Shown here: positions 8,233 to 17,440 of the stretch, piece by piece
Layout of the letters: every line of letters begins with the position of its first letter
Position numbering within the stretch: the stretch's first letter is position 1
Source: Desmonostoc vinosum HA7617-LM4
Lineage (GTDB): Bacteria > Cyanobacteriota > Cyanobacteriia > Cyanobacteriales > Nostocaceae
Assembly (NCBI GenBank): GCA_019359515.1
Contig: JAHHHC010000024.1
Location: 1-64,000, forward strand
Reading direction: 5' to 3'
DNA length: 64,000 nucleotides
Made by a program: the position numbers and the translations under genes
The notes under the pieces: model-generated
What the model was told of the DNA's origin: nothing
Database searches by the model: none
Seen by the model: the letters and a program-made list of their open reading frames with translations, nothing else

Positions 8233-10062
8233 TTAACTTGCCAACAATGCTTTTGTAGCAGATTCTCCTGCTAATTTCACTCGCTTTTGCAACTGTAAGT
8301 TTAACAATGCTAGAACACTCAACTCAGTGAGGAGTGACATAAATATCATGATTGCCCCAGAGTGTTCTATACCCGCCCAAGGGAAAGTTGAGAATAGCCA
8401 CAAAGTAGGATACTCGTGTGCATAAAGGCTCAAGAATTGTAAAATCGTTGGCGGTAGGAATATCGCTGCACCTACTATGCAAATAGCCCAAAGAGAACGC
8501 TTTGAAGTCTTCATTAAAAGGATCAATTGGGCAATAGTGGCGTAAATCATCATGAGGCTGATAAACAAAGCCACGGCGAAGATTAGTTTAATTCTGCTAG
8601 TATTATCGAGCAAAATTGAACTGTAAGCTAGCCAAGGGATAGTAACAATTGCCAGGTTAATAGCGATCGCAACTAATGCAGGACTTTTTTCACCCCAAAT
8701 TAAATCTGACCATAAAGAGTTACGTCCAAAATTTTGCTGTTTAGCAACTCTGTGAGGCCGATACCGCGCCCAGTCCTGTATATTTTGACGCTGCGGAGAA
8801 AGAATTGCAATCAAACCAAAAAGTAAGATCAAGTTATACAATGCCAAAAAACTAAAATTATTCCTAATCACGTCAGACAGGTTGTAATTTTGTAAATGCT
8901 GTATGGTAAATCCCCACATCATTATTTGACAAAACACTACTAGCAAATAACTTTGTTTCTTACTTAGCATTGAGGCTTTAGGATTACGAAAGCAACGTCT
9001 TAGTGCTTGAGTAATACCGTAAGTACATAACCCAAAGTTCAATAAATGGAAGCCAACAATAGTGACAAAACTTTCTCCTAATGGCAAGTAGAAAAACTGC
9101 AAGTTTTTCAGGGGAGAACCTCTGTATACCCTGAATAAATTAGGAAACAGATAATTTGTTACATCCCAAGGATTGAACATCCTCAACCAAGCTGTTGAAT
9201 TATTAAAGCCATTATAAGATGATGATGCCATCAATATGGTCATAAACAACACCATCAAAACAGCGCCACTACCCAACCAAGGTTGAAAACTACCCATCCA
9301 ACGACTAACTAAACCAAAGAGTAATGCTGCATTGTAGAAGAAAATACAGCAAGCACCAAGAACAACGTAGTAACTAAAAATGTAGCTCAAGGCTATTTTT
9401 GCAGAATGTCCAGCCCACACATGTAAAGGAACTGCCGCTAAAACTATGAGGTAGATTAAAATTGGCACTCCTAGTAACTTGCCAGTCAAGATATTGCCTT
9501 CTGACTGAGGACTAAGACGAATAAAGTTCAGTGTTCCCCGACGTTCTTCTTTTGCTAAGTCGTTGATGAGTAGATAAGTTCCTGCGACTAATAGTGTAAA
9601 TATAAAAATTACACTAAATGTTAAGAATGTATATTCCCAATGATCTCGCCACCATAAAGACCAATCAATTTCATTTTGAGGGCAGAAGTTATTAGACAAA
9701 AACTTCTGAAAGCCATTAATTTGAATTCTGGATTGTTCTATGTCTGCTTCTAAATTGGCAATGTTAGCCTTATTGATTGGTTTAATCTGCTTAGCCTTAT
9801 CTAACTGTTGATAGAGGAGATTTTGCTGCTGATAAAAGTTGTTTTGTTGCTGATTATAAAATTCACGGAGATTACAATATGAAGCGGTTAAACCATATTT
9901 ATCACCGGGAAGCTCGCGTAACTGATACAAAAAAGTTATAACTTGCAGTAGTAGAGATACAATTACTGCGATCGCCACATTAAAAACTTTCAGGCGTCCT
10001 TTGAGTTCGCGCAATAGTTGCGGATTCCAGTCACCTATTTTGTCTATCAAATTGACTGTCAT
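8233..10062 (-). CDS. ABC-2 type exporter permease
   Basis: Membrane partner of the ATPase encoded just upstream. Seen: a first membrane helix at about residues 30-50, then a long hydrophilic, Gln-rich loop (residues ~65-135, coiled-coil-like with repeated QQNNFYQQQNLLYQQ) and at least ten further hydrophobic segments. The sequence LAKEERRGTLNFIRLSPQS after the second helix is the ABC-2/CcmB-type coupling motif. The length of 609 aa suggests two fused six-helix halves. Known: such pairs export lipids, polysaccharides, peptides or drugs; the substrate is not visible here. Gap to the ATPase gene is 57 bp, same strand, so likely one transcript. Confidence 0.85.
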   Translation of the reverse strand: MTVNLIDKIGDWNPQLLRELKGRLKVFNVAIAVIVSLLLQVITFLYQLRELPGDKYGLTASYCNLREFYNQQQNNFYQQQNLLYQQLDKAKQIKPINKANIANLEADIEQSRIQINGFQKFLSNNFCPQNEIDWSLWWRDHWEYTFLTFSVIFIFTLLVAGTYLLINDLAKEERRGTLNFIRLSPQSEGNILTGKLLGVPILIYLIVLAAVPLHVWAGHSAKIALSYIFSYYVVLGACCIFFYNAALLFGLVSRWMGSFQPWLGSGAVLMVLFMTILMASSSYNGFNNSTAWLRMFNPWDVTNYLFPNLFRVYRGSPLKNLQFFYLPLGESFVTIVGFHLLNFGLCTYGITQALRRCFRNPKASMLSKKQSYLLVVFCQIMMWGFTIQHLQNYNLSDVIRNNFSFLALYNLILLFGLIAILSPQRQNIQDWARYRPHRVAKQQNFGRNSLWSDLIWGEKSPALVAIAINLAIVTIPWLAYSSILLDNTSRIKLIFAVALFISLMMIYATIAQLILLMKTSKRSLWAICIVGAAIFLPPTILQFLSLYAHEYPTLWLFSTFPWAGIEHSGAIMIFMSLLTELSVLALLNLQLQKRVKLAGESATKALLAS

Positions 10063-10119
10063 AGAACAAAATTCTCCTAAAGCAGGGAGTAGGAACTATT
10101 AATTGTGATTATTTACTAA

Positions 10120-11070
10120 TCAAGATGCTTGTTTGTGACCCAATTTCAAGAAAATAGTTTCTAAATCTTCTTGAGTGCAGTGAAAACCAGTTAGGGGAAT
10201 GCCAGCGCTAATAAGCGATCGCAATAAATCAGCACAGTCTTCTTGTTTACCAGAAAAATTCACTCTTACGCTATTTTTCCCCGGCATTACCTCCCACTCT
10301 TCAACCAAAGGATGATGTTTCAGTTCGCTCAAAACTGTTTCTATCTTTCCCAATGTTGACAACACTATTTGTTGGCGGGCAAGACGTTGATAAAGTTGTT
10401 GGAGAGAGGCACTCTCTACCAAAAAACCAAGTTCCATAATCCCCACAGAAGAACACAGTTCTGCTAAGTCGCTCAAAACGTGCGAGGAAATTAAGATTGT
10501 CATCCCAGCTTCTTGCAACGTCTTGATAATTTCCCGAAACTGCATTCTGGCGATGGGGTCAAGTCCAGAGACAGGCTCATCTAGCAGTAATAAAATCGGT
10601 TCATGGATAATAGTCCGCGCCAAACTTAAGCGCTGCTTCATCCCCCGCGACAGAGTAGAAATCATGCTGTGGCGTTTATTACCGAGTTGTATTAGTTCTA
10701 GAACTTCATGTAAGCGCTGAGTGCGGCGTGGTTCCCGCAAGCGATACAGACGGGCAAAATAATCTAAGTAGTCCCAAACCGTCAAATCTTCATAAAGAGG
10801 ATAGTCATCGGGTAAATAGCCAAGGCGGCGCTTAAGAGTGGGATTGCTTTTGTCACGTAGTAAGCGATCGCCATTAATATAAATCTCACCCGTGGTTGGT
10901 TCCTCAGCAGTCGCCAACATCCGCATGAGAGTTGTTTTACCCGCGCCATTCGGCCCTATCAGTCCGTAAACTTCACCTGTCTCAATCTCTAAATCAATTT
11001 CGTTAACCGCCACGTGTCGGTCAAATTGCTTAGTTAGTCCACAAGTGCGAATTGCTAATTCTTTTGCCAT
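10120..11070 (-). CDS. ABC transporter ATP-binding protein
   Basis: ATPase of an ABC-2 exporter. Seen: Walker A GPNGAGKTT (residues 39-47), Q-loop region RLGYLPDDYPLY, signature LSRGMKQRL (about 139-147), Walker B ILLLLDEPVSGLDP, and switch His in ISSHVLSDL. The C-terminal 90 residues form an accessory domain typical of DrrA/CcmA-like ATPases. Length 316 aa is usual. Upstream of the permease gene on the same strand; together they form a two-gene exporter. Substrate unknown. ATG at 11070 is the natural start because the beta-strand KELAIRTCGLTKQF directly precedes the nucleotide-binding fold. Confidence 0.93.
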   Translation of the reverse strand: MAKELAIRTCGLTKQFDRHVAVNEIDLEIETGEVYGLIGPNGAGKTTLMRMLATAEEPTTGEIYINGDRLLRDKSNPTLKRRLGYLPDDYPLYEDLTVWDYLDYFARLYRLREPRRTQRLHEVLELIQLGNKRHSMISTLSRGMKQRLSLARTIIHEPILLLLDEPVSGLDPIARMQFREIIKTLQEAGMTILISSHVLSDLAELCSSVGIMELGFLVESASLQQLYQRLARQQIVLSTLGKIETVLSELKHHPLVEEWEVMPGKNSVRVNFSGKQEDCADLLRSLISAGIPLTGFHCTQEDLETIFLKLGHKQAS

Positions 11071-11238
11071 AGCTACCGGTGCGGCTCGTGTTTAACAGTC
11101 AACATAACCTTTGTATACAGTGTTTGTCAGGCTTGTTTCAGAAATTGAAACTGAGTTTACATTCAGGGGAACAGGGAACAGGGAATAGTGATAATTATTT
11201 TTTTTAGTGGTTGATAAGTTGATAATCTCAACAAAGAA

Positions 11239-11258
11239 GGTAAAGCATGTGCTTTACC
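11239..11258. terminator. Hairpin terminator between ABC and MscS genes
   Basis: GGTAAAGCA (11239-11247) and TGCTTTACC (11250-11258) form a perfect 9-bp stem with a TG spacer. On the plus strand a run CTCTTTTTTT follows; on the minus strand, the direction of the MscS gene, TTCTTTG follows. It is well placed 40 bp after the MscS stop codon. Confidence 0.65.
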
Positions 11259-11296
11259 CTCTTTTTTTAAATTAAGCTTTACTGTTTAATACAGTA

Positions 11297-12148
11297 TCAG
11301 GTGACATCAGATGGAGATCCGATTAGGGCATCAGTTCTATTTTGAGAACCACTAAAAGCATAGCGATATTCAGGAACTGGATAACCAGCTTCGCCAAAGG
11401 TTTCACGTATGGCTTTATTAGTGTCAAAATACACTTGCCAGTAGTGGGCATTATTGCAATATGGACGTACCGCTAGCACTGGCCCTGCCAAGTTGAAATC
11501 TAGAATTTCTACATCTGGCGCAGGATTTTCAAGAACATTAGGTATTTGGCTAATTCTTGCTTTTAAAAGTGCGATCGCTTGATTATGTCCAACATCATGA
11601 TGGAGTTGAGCAAGTAAATCTACACGACGATAAGGATTGGCAGAAAAATTTTGAATGTTGTCAGAAAAGATTTTGTTATTGGCGACAATTGTTAACACGT
11701 TATCAGGTGTATTGATACTAGTTGTAAACAGTCCCAATTCTGTAACAGTGCCTGTGACACCTCCTGCTGTGATGAAATCACCAGCTTTAAATGGTCGAAA
11801 AACAATTAAAAACGCACCTGCTGCAAAGTTAGCTAATAGTCCACCCCAGGCTGCACCAATTGCAATACCAGCCGCTGCTAGTAATGCTGCAAAAGATGTT
11901 GTTTCAATTCCAAAAAAGCCGAGAATTGCCACAATTAAAACAATTCTCAGAGTTACGGAAATGATATTGAGAAGATAGTTAATGAGTGTCGGATCAACTT
12001 GTTGGCCTCTAAAAGCACGCCGTACCAACTTCAATCCAAAATCGATCAATCGTTGAGCAACAATCCACAGAACAATCGCGCCTAACAGTTTTAGTCCAAA
12101 CTGAGTTAACAGTTGAATAGCAACCTGGCTAATCTCATTGAAATTCAT
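11297..12148 (-). CDS. MscS-family mechanosensitive channel
   Basis: Small-conductance mechanosensitive channel that releases solutes upon hypo-osmotic shock. Seen: three hydrophobic helices (about residues 15-38, 58-82, 85-120), with the Gly/Ala-rich pore-lining helix AAAGIAIGAAWGGLLANFAA; then the beta domain RPFKAGDFITAGGVTGTVTE with ELGLFTTSINTPDN and the conserved NNKIFSDNIQNFS; last, the alpha/beta vestibule domain. At 283 aa it is close to E. coli MscS (286 aa). Monocistronic; the hairpin at 11239 follows it. Start ATG 12148 is the only one before TM1. Confidence 0.93.
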   Translation of the reverse strand: MNFNEISQVAIQLLTQFGLKLLGAIVLWIVAQRLIDFGLKLVRRAFRGQQVDPTLINYLLNIISVTLRIVLIVAILGFFGIETTSFAALLAAAGIAIGAAWGGLLANFAAGAFLIVFRPFKAGDFITAGGVTGTVTELGLFTTSINTPDNVLTIVANNKIFSDNIQNFSANPYRRVDLLAQLHHDVGHNQAIALLKARISQIPNVLENPAPDVEILDFNLAGPVLAVRPYCNNAHYWQVYFDTNKAIRETFGEAGYPVPEYRYAFSGSQNRTDALIGSPSDVT

Positions 12149-12348
12149 AAATCTATTTTGTTTGTACTGTTGTTAAACACAACAAACATACAGGTAATTA
12201 TCTCAAAAATGAGTATAGATACTTTTTTTTTAATTTTTTATTAATGGGAATTGGGAATGGGAATTGGGAATGGGGAATTATCTATGATCCCCTCATCCCC
12301 CTCATCCCCCGGTCACTGAGCGAAGTCGAAGTGCATCTCCCTCAACCT
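12149..12348. repeat. Short repeat block between MscS and GST genes
   Basis: Contains GGGAATTGGGAATGG-type repeats (about 12245-12280), CCCCTCATCCCCCTCATCC (12290-12309) and the GTCACTGAGCGAAGTCGAAG module (about 12312-12331), related to the module at 4262 and 21014. No gene seen. Confidence 0.65.
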
Positions 12349-13056
12349 CTAAGACTGATATGCTAATACCTTGCGGGCTTCGCCATCAAAGGCATCAAGT
12401 AGGCGATCGCGCCAACTAAAAACGGGATCGTTGGTTTCTAATAGGGGAAATGGGCTAACGCTACGCGACCATTGAAAGGTGCTAAACACTACGTAATCTG
12501 CCCAAGCTGGTGTTTCTCCTGATAGGAAGGGTTGCTGCTGGAGTGTTTTACGCAATGGGGTTAAGCTTTGGCGAAAGGTAATCACCCGTTGATCTCGATC
12601 GTGAGGAATCGCCTCTAGCGTCGCCCCAAAGAACTTTTCGCGGGTTGTGCGAAAGTATTCTTTGTCTTTTTCGTGGATGTGTGCATAAATATCTGTAATA
12701 ATCATTCGCACGATTTCTGGAACTAGTAATACTTCTACCCAATTGGTAACAAAGCGAGATAAAGATTTACCAACTTCACCACCAAATAATGATGGATACT
12801 CAGGGTATTTCTCTTCCAAATATTGAGCGATCGCCCAGGAATCATAAACTACTTGCTCACCATCAATAATCACTGGTACTCTCCCCTGTCCCGAAAAGGC
12901 AATGGTTTCCTTTTCTGTAAAGCGCCAAGGCATCGTTTCAAACGCCAATCCCTTATGCAGCAAAGCTAACCGCGCCCGCCAGCAGTAAGGGCTAGGACGG
13001 CGATCGTCCTCAGATGCGGCTAAATCGTATAGCTTGATTTTCGTCGAATTCATCAT
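12349..13056 (-). CDS. Glutathione S-transferase family protein
   Basis: Seen: N-terminal thioredoxin-like domain (residues ~7-85) with the glutathione-contact elements SPYCWRARLALLHKGL, the cis-proline loop GRVPVIIDGEQVVYDSWAIA and an all-helical C-terminal domain (~95-225). The usual catalytic position is occupied by Ser22/Cys25 in SPYCWR, so chemistry could be GST- or glutaredoxin-like. Length 235 aa is normal. Cytoplasmic. Function within the cell (detoxification or reduction) cannot be told. Both ATG codons at 13056 and 13053 are possible starts. No operon partner is certain; the neighbour at 13123 is 66 bp upstream on the same strand. Confidence 0.85.
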   Translation of the reverse strand: MMNSTKIKLYDLAASEDDRRPSPYCWRARLALLHKGLAFETMPWRFTEKETIAFSGQGRVPVIIDGEQVVYDSWAIAQYLEEKYPEYPSLFGGEVGKSLSRFVTNWVEVLLVPEIVRMIITDIYAHIHEKDKEYFRTTREKFFGATLEAIPHDRDQRVITFRQSLTPLRKTLQQQPFLSGETPAWADYVVFSTFQWSRSVSPFPLLETNDPVFSWRDRLLDAFDGEARKVLAYQS

Positions 13057-13122
13057 TGATACCTGGAAATTCTCAATAATTCCCGCAATATAACATTTAC
13101 TGAATGTGGGGAATTGGGAATA

Positions 13123-13647
13123 TTATGAACGCCGTAATACTATCTTGTTCTGAAAATTCATTTGAATACGACACAAAGCTGGACTAATACTAAAGTTGCA
13201 AGTGTAAGTTGCTAAAGGTTCTTGCTGATAATTAAAAACTCGCACATTATAACTAAAATTTCGTGCGTTGCCTCCTAAACGATTGACGAAATTGTAGCGT
13301 TCTACATAATCTAGTAAGCTCCAAATTTGCTGATTGACAATTAAATCTACTCTGGCAGGTTCTCCATTATTAGCTGGATATGCTATCCAGTTATCCAATA
13401 ACTTATTTTGTGAACTTTCTTGTGCCCACCATAAGCTAGGAACGGTTAATTGCCTAAGATTAATAGTATTAGCCGTAGTGATTAAACCTTGGGGATTGGT
13501 CAATAAATCTAATTCCAAAGGTGCTTGAGAAGGCGATGCTACTGGGGTTGTTTGTGCAAGTGAGGGTAAAACGCGTAAAGAATTCAGGCTAATAGTTAGT
13601 AGTAATAAAAGGGATGTTTGACAACCTAATAATTGATGTTTGAGCAT
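13123..13647 (-). CDS. Exported protein of unknown function, 174 aa
   Basis: Not recognised. Residues 1-32 form a signal peptide (hydrophobic TSLLLLLTISLNSL, cleavage likely after LPSLAQ). The mature part starts Thr/Pro/Ser rich, then has an aromatic segment with VPSLWWAQE, WIAYPANNGE and VNQQIWSLLDYVERYNF, ending with two cysteines (YTCNFSISPALCRI), which could form a disulfide. The length and the final beta-type sequence suggest a small periplasmic beta protein. It sits 29 bp downstream of the methyltransferase stop codon region (13677) on the same strand, so it may be co-transcribed with it. Confidence 0.75.
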   Translation of the reverse strand: MLKHQLLGCQTSLLLLLTISLNSLRVLPSLAQTTPVASPSQAPLELDLLTNPQGLITTANTINLRQLTVPSLWWAQESSQNKLLDNWIAYPANNGEPARVDLIVNQQIWSLLDYVERYNFVNRLGGNARNFSYNVRVFNYQQEPLATYTCNFSISPALCRIQMNFQNKIVLRRS

Positions 13648-13676
13648 GGCTAATAAATTTAAATTTTTTGCACACT

Positions 13677-14453
13677 CTAAAGTTTGATGGCTACAATCCG
13701 AATCCGTCGATAGTCTGCTGTCCAGGTTCCATCTTGATAGAATGTTGGTCTAAGATACTCTTCTATCATACGAATTACTTGTATTTGTTGTTGAGATGAC
13801 ATTCCTATAAAGAAAGCACTGGCGAACATTTCGAGCCAATTTGCTAAACCTGTTTCTTTGTCTACTAAAGGAGTAGGACGGTTAAACAAAATAGCATAGA
13901 CGACATCAAAACCTTGCTGTTCCAAGAGAGTAGCGTACTCCCCAATACTTGGAAAATACCAAGGATTCATCACTGGTGCGGGAATATTGAGTGTTTTGAG
14001 AGTAGTGTACAAGGCTTGGGCGATCGCTTGCACGTTACCCTTGCCACCAAACTCGGCTACAAAACGCCCTCCTGATTTTAGGGCTTGATGTACAGAAGCG
14101 ATCGCTGCATCTGCTTCTTTAACCCAGTGCAGCGTGGCGTTGGAAAAGACCGCATCTAATGGCTGTTCTAGTTGAAAGTTTCTGGCATCTCCTACATCAA
14201 AGCGCAAATGTGGATAGTTTTGTCTGGCTTTCTCTATCATCGTTGGGGCATAATCAATGCCGATAACTTCAGCACCTGCCAAGGCAATTTTTTCTGTCAA
14301 TTGTCCAGTACCACAGCCAAGATCCAAAATCTGTTCTCCTGGTTTGGGGTTGAGTAATTGCAGCAAGTCTTCACCGTATTGCCAAACAAAAGCGTGTTTA
14401 TCTTCATAAAGGGCAGCGTCCCAATTGTTATTGGGTTTTGCAAGATTATTCAT
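13677..14453 (-). CDS. Class I SAM-dependent methyltransferase
   Basis: Methyltransferase of the methyltransf_11/trans-aconitate methyltransferase type. Seen: motif I ILDLGCGTGQLTE (residues ~42-54), acidic motif VIGIDYAPTMI, motif II/III DAVFSNATLHWVKE and LKSGGRFVAEFGGKGN. Length 258 aa. The start is set at ATG 14453 because it overlaps the stop codon of the U32 peptidase gene as ATGA, an arrangement that implies translational coupling; longer versions would lie within that gene. Substrate unknown. Known relatives include TrcA-like small-molecule methyltransferases; inference from coupling is that it may serve in the same pathway as the peptidase, perhaps RNA-linked. Confidence 0.88.
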   Translation of the reverse strand: MNNLAKPNNNWDAALYEDKHAFVWQYGEDLLQLLNPKPGEQILDLGCGTGQLTEKIALAGAEVIGIDYAPTMIEKARQNYPHLRFDVGDARNFQLEQPLDAVFSNATLHWVKEADAAIASVHQALKSGGRFVAEFGGKGNVQAIAQALYTTLKTLNIPAPVMNPWYFPSIGEYATLLEQQGFDVVYAILFNRPTPLVDKETGLANWLEMFASAFFIGMSSQQQIQVIRMIEEYLRPTFYQDGTWTADYRRIRIVAIKL

Positions 14454-17305
14454 ACTCCCAAGGGGCCACGAGTTACCCCTAATTGATTTTGCAATTTTAA
14501 CTCTCGCCAAAGTTGAGAACCTGTAATCTCACCTTGTAGTAATTGTTGATAACAATGTATAGTTTCAGTCACTTGCTTTGGTGTTTCATTGACAAACTCG
14601 ATACGAAAGTGCTTTAATCCAAGCTCTATTAGACGCTGTACGTACTCGGCTCCAGTTTGAGCAGTGCCGTTAAATACAGTATTGCGACAACCCGTATCAG
14701 CTTTAAGGATGTGTTCGCTACCAACGCGATCTTTTAATTTCACATCATGTTTCTCACAAGGTCGTCCGCAATTTGTATAATCCGTTCCTGTAGAAAGAAA
14801 GGCACAAAAAACACAATGTTCCATGTGGAACATGGGCATATGTTGATGAATGGTCACTTCATACCATTGAGGAGGAGAACTATTTAGCAGATCTTCCAAC
14901 TGGTTAATATTCAAGTCATAGGACGCCGTTACCCTTTGCAAGCCAAAATGATTTTTCAGGTAATCAGCTGTTAAAGGATTGGCAACATTAAGCGAGAAAT
15001 CTCCTACACAGCGGTCTGCACCAAAGAATTGTAAATGATCGTAGTTACGTACTAAATAGCCATCCGCTTCACATGCACGTAATTGTTGCAGAATCCAGTT
15101 TTCCCCTGGTTTGGAAATTCGGGGAGGCGCTACCCAAATGGAGGAGGTTCCCCGGCGGTGTGCTAGTTGTAGTGCTTCTCGGTAGGTGCGGGGGTCTTCA
15201 AATTCACAGTAAAGTGTCTGAATTCCGGCTTGAAGTGCTGCTTGAAGTTGCTTGAGGTTGCGGACTAGAACGATAAGTGAGGGGGATGGGGGAGACGCGG
15301 GGACGCGGGGACACGGTGAGGAAGTCGGAGTCTTGGCGGTTCCCGTCGAGTCCGTTAGCGGTAGCGACGTAGGAGCGTCACTTCCGAACCCGTCCGCGCA
15401 GTGTCTCCGACAGGAGGGGAATATGTCTTTGTCTTCTTGTTTGGGGGATGAGGGGGGGAGTAGGTTTTGGAAAGAGACGTTAGACTGTAGTTGCCAACGT
15501 TTGGGTTGACTTCGTAACTCTTCTAATTGGGTGACTATTTCTCGGCGTATTCGATTTAACTCACTCACGGGTAGCATTAAAGACCCAGCTAGGTGATTGG
15601 TGAGGGTTCCTAAATAGAAGGGGGTGTTGCCTAAACGACCAAATTGTTCTTGCAAACGGTTTTGAACTAAAGGTTTAGTGTGGGCTTCAACGAGTGATAT
15701 TACTGATTCTACTTGTACAATATTACCGAGTTCATCACGAGCGATCGCTACAAGTGACTGATCAATTTCCCCATGAACCTCTATATAAATAGGACGCTGA
15801 AATTGAGGGGTATCACCAGCAAAACTCTGGCGTAATTGCTTATCGAGTTCAGGGTCACTAGTTTTCCAAACCTTGTCACCTACATGTATCCGACGTAGGT
15901 TTAAATTATCCCGTCCAAAGGTTAATACAGCTTTTTTACCTTTGTGTACAACTCCGTAAACCCGACCTCCTTCTTCCTTGGCTTCAGGATGGCCAGAGTC
16001 AAAAACAATACCATCTCCCGGTTTGACAGGCGCTTCTAATTTGACCGTCACCTGTTCGTTACAAATGCGAGTAACTTCACCCAGATAAACACCGCGCTTT
16101 TTACCGAAACGGGCATGAACGAGTTCTTGATTATTAATGCCGCTAAACCAGCCTGTGTAAAGCCCGCGAGAAAATGCCATCTCTAGGTTGTAGTGTTCAT
16201 CCGCTGTAGATGACGCGGAGAGTGGGGGACGCGGTGACGCAAAGAAAGAATTTTCAATGTTCTCGCATCCTTGCATCCCCCTTCGGTTTCGGAAGTTCGG
16301 ACTCGACGGGAACCGCCAAGACTCCGACTTCCTCACCGTGTCCCCGTGTCCCCGCGTCCCCACGTCCCCGCGTCCCCACGTCCCCGCGTCCCCGCGTCCC
16401 CGCGTCCCCGCGTCCCCGTGTCCCCGCGTCCCCGCGTCTTTCTCAAATGCTATCATTACGCGATCCAATGCTTGCCGATATACACGGGTAACATTAGCAA
16501 CATATTCTGGGGCTTTCAAACGACCTTCAATCTTGAGGCAAGTAACTCCTGATGTGACCAAATCTGGCAATACCTCTAGTCCAGCTAAGTCTTGAGGACT
16601 AAGTAGATATTTACGGTTCTCTAAATTTACAACTTTCCCATCAGCAATTAAATTGTAGGGCATCCGGCAAGCTTGGGCACATTCACCTCGATTAGCAGAA
16701 CGTCCACCCAAAGCCTCACTCGTCAAACATTGACCGGAATATGCCACGCACAAAGCACCATGAACAAAAACCTCAAGAGGTAACGAAATGTTCTGTTGAG
16801 TGATTTGCTGCTGAATTTTATTAATTTCTTTTAGAGAACATTCACGGGCCAATACCACCAACTGACAGCCGAGAGACTTGGCAAATTCTACCCCAGCGGC
16901 ACTGGTGATGGTCATCTGAGTTGAGGCATGAATCGGAAAATCGGGTGAAAGATGTCGAATTAACCGACATATACCTATATCTTGAACAATCACCGCATCT
17001 ACACCAGCAGTAATAATTGTACGGAGATATTGCTGTGCTTCGGCCAGTTCTTGAGGAAAGATGAGTGTATTGAGGGTGACATAACCTTTAACTCCCCGCA
17101 GGTGCAGAAATTGCATCAAGCGTGGTAAGTCAGCCTCTGTAAAATTTTGTGCCCGCATTCTGGCGTTAAACCTTTCCAAGCCGAAGTAAATCGCATCTGC
17201 CCCATTTTCTACAGCAGCTTTGGCACAGTCCCAGTTACCTGCTGGCGCAAGTAGTTCCGGACGTTTCAGGGAAAGTTGAGAGGTATGTGGGCGATCGCTT
17301 TTCAT
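14450..17305 (-). CDS. U32 family peptidase/RlhA-like protein with in-frame repeat insertions
   Basis: Seen: peptidase U32 TIM-barrel domain from residue 14 (RPELLAPAGNWDCAKAAVEN), the conserved Cys region HGALCVAYSGQCLTSEALGG with GECAQACRMPY (about 180-215), KIEGRLKAPEYVANVTRVYR (about 260-280), a DUF3656-like middle domain, and a C-terminal half with EHCVFCAFLSTGTDYTNCGRPC. Known: this family includes RlhA, needed for 5-hydroxycytidine in 23S rRNA. The four Cys in each cluster suggest an Fe-S centre. Odd: two repeat insertions are translated in frame, residues ~289-367 (period-8 GDAGTRGH units, then Ser/Pro-rich) and ~627-677 (PTSSPCPRVPASPP). Without them the length is about 825 aa. Coupled to the methyltransferase downstream. 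Confidence 0.88.
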   Translation of the reverse strand: MKSDRPHTSQLSLKRPELLAPAGNWDCAKAAVENGADAIYFGLERFNARMRAQNFTEADLPRLMQFLHLRGVKGYVTLNTLIFPQELAEAQQYLRTIITAGVDAVIVQDIGICRLIRHLSPDFPIHASTQMTITSAAGVEFAKSLGCQLVVLARECSLKEINKIQQQITQQNISLPLEVFVHGALCVAYSGQCLTSEALGGRSANRGECAQACRMPYNLIADGKVVNLENRKYLLSPQDLAGLEVLPDLVTSGVTCLKIEGRLKAPEYVANVTRVYRQALDRVMIAFEKDAGTRGHGDAGTRGRGDAGTWGRGDVGTRGHGDTVRKSESWRFPSSPNFRNRRGMQGCENIENSFFASPRPPLSASSTADEHYNLEMAFSRGLYTGWFSGINNQELVHARFGKKRGVYLGEVTRICNEQVTVKLEAPVKPGDGIVFDSGHPEAKEEGGRVYGVVHKGKKAVLTFGRDNLNLRRIHVGDKVWKTSDPELDKQLRQSFAGDTPQFQRPIYIEVHGEIDQSLVAIARDELGNIVQVESVISLVEAHTKPLVQNRLQEQFGRLGNTPFYLGTLTNHLAGSLMLPVSELNRIRREIVTQLEELRSQPKRWQLQSNVSFQNLLPPSSPKQEDKDIFPSCRRHCADGFGSDAPTSLPLTDSTGTAKTPTSSPCPRVPASPPSPSLIVLVRNLKQLQAALQAGIQTLYCEFEDPRTYREALQLAHRRGTSSIWVAPPRISKPGENWILQQLRACEADGYLVRNYDHLQFFGADRCVGDFSLNVANPLTADYLKNHFGLQRVTASYDLNINQLEDLLNSSPPQWYEVTIHQHMPMFHMEHCVFCAFLSTGTDYTNCGRPCEKHDVKLKDRVGSEHILKADTGCRNTVFNGTAQTGAEYVQRLIELGLKHFRIEFVNETPKQVTETIHCYQQLLQGEITGSQLWRELKLQNQLGVTRGPLGV
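15275..15425. repeat. Repeat insertion B inside the U32 gene
   Basis: A GGGGACGC-type short array (15290-15312) is followed by a 47-bp segment at about 15307-15353 which is the reverse complement of 16299-16345, then GTAGCGACGTAGGAGCGTC, a module also seen in dispersed elements at 24601 and 42241. All of it is translated within the peptidase. Confidence 0.85.
16205..16441. repeat. Repeat insertion A inside the U32 gene with octamer array
   Basis: From about 16345 to 16437 the sequence is a tandem array of 8-bp units CGCGTCCC/CACGTCCC (about eleven copies). Three units make 24 bp, so the protein shows an 8-residue period. To its left is the 47-bp segment (16299-16345) shared in inverted orientation with 15307-15353, and a GC-rich stretch with CGCGGAGAGTGGGGGACGCG. 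Confidence 0.9.
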
Positions 17306-17440
17306 TAAACTTGGAGGTTAACTAGCACCATAGTGATTTTATCTAACTTGATGGGGGAAGGGGGCGATCGCTATCTTCTGTGTGTCAATTCACTTGCAAA
17401 AATATTGTGTGTACATTACCCGCCAAGACTAGTTATGCTT

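Noticed and set aside
12245-12280. CRISPR-like repeats (also arrays at 19166, 50800, 52146)
   Set aside because: Units are contiguous heptamers without spacers; these are short tandem repeats typical of filamentous cyanobacteria.
16210-16595. Overlapping plus-strand frames rich in SPRPRVP repeats in the U32 gene
   Set aside because: They are the octamer array read in other frames opposite a well-supported gene; the 8-bp unit stays open in all frames.
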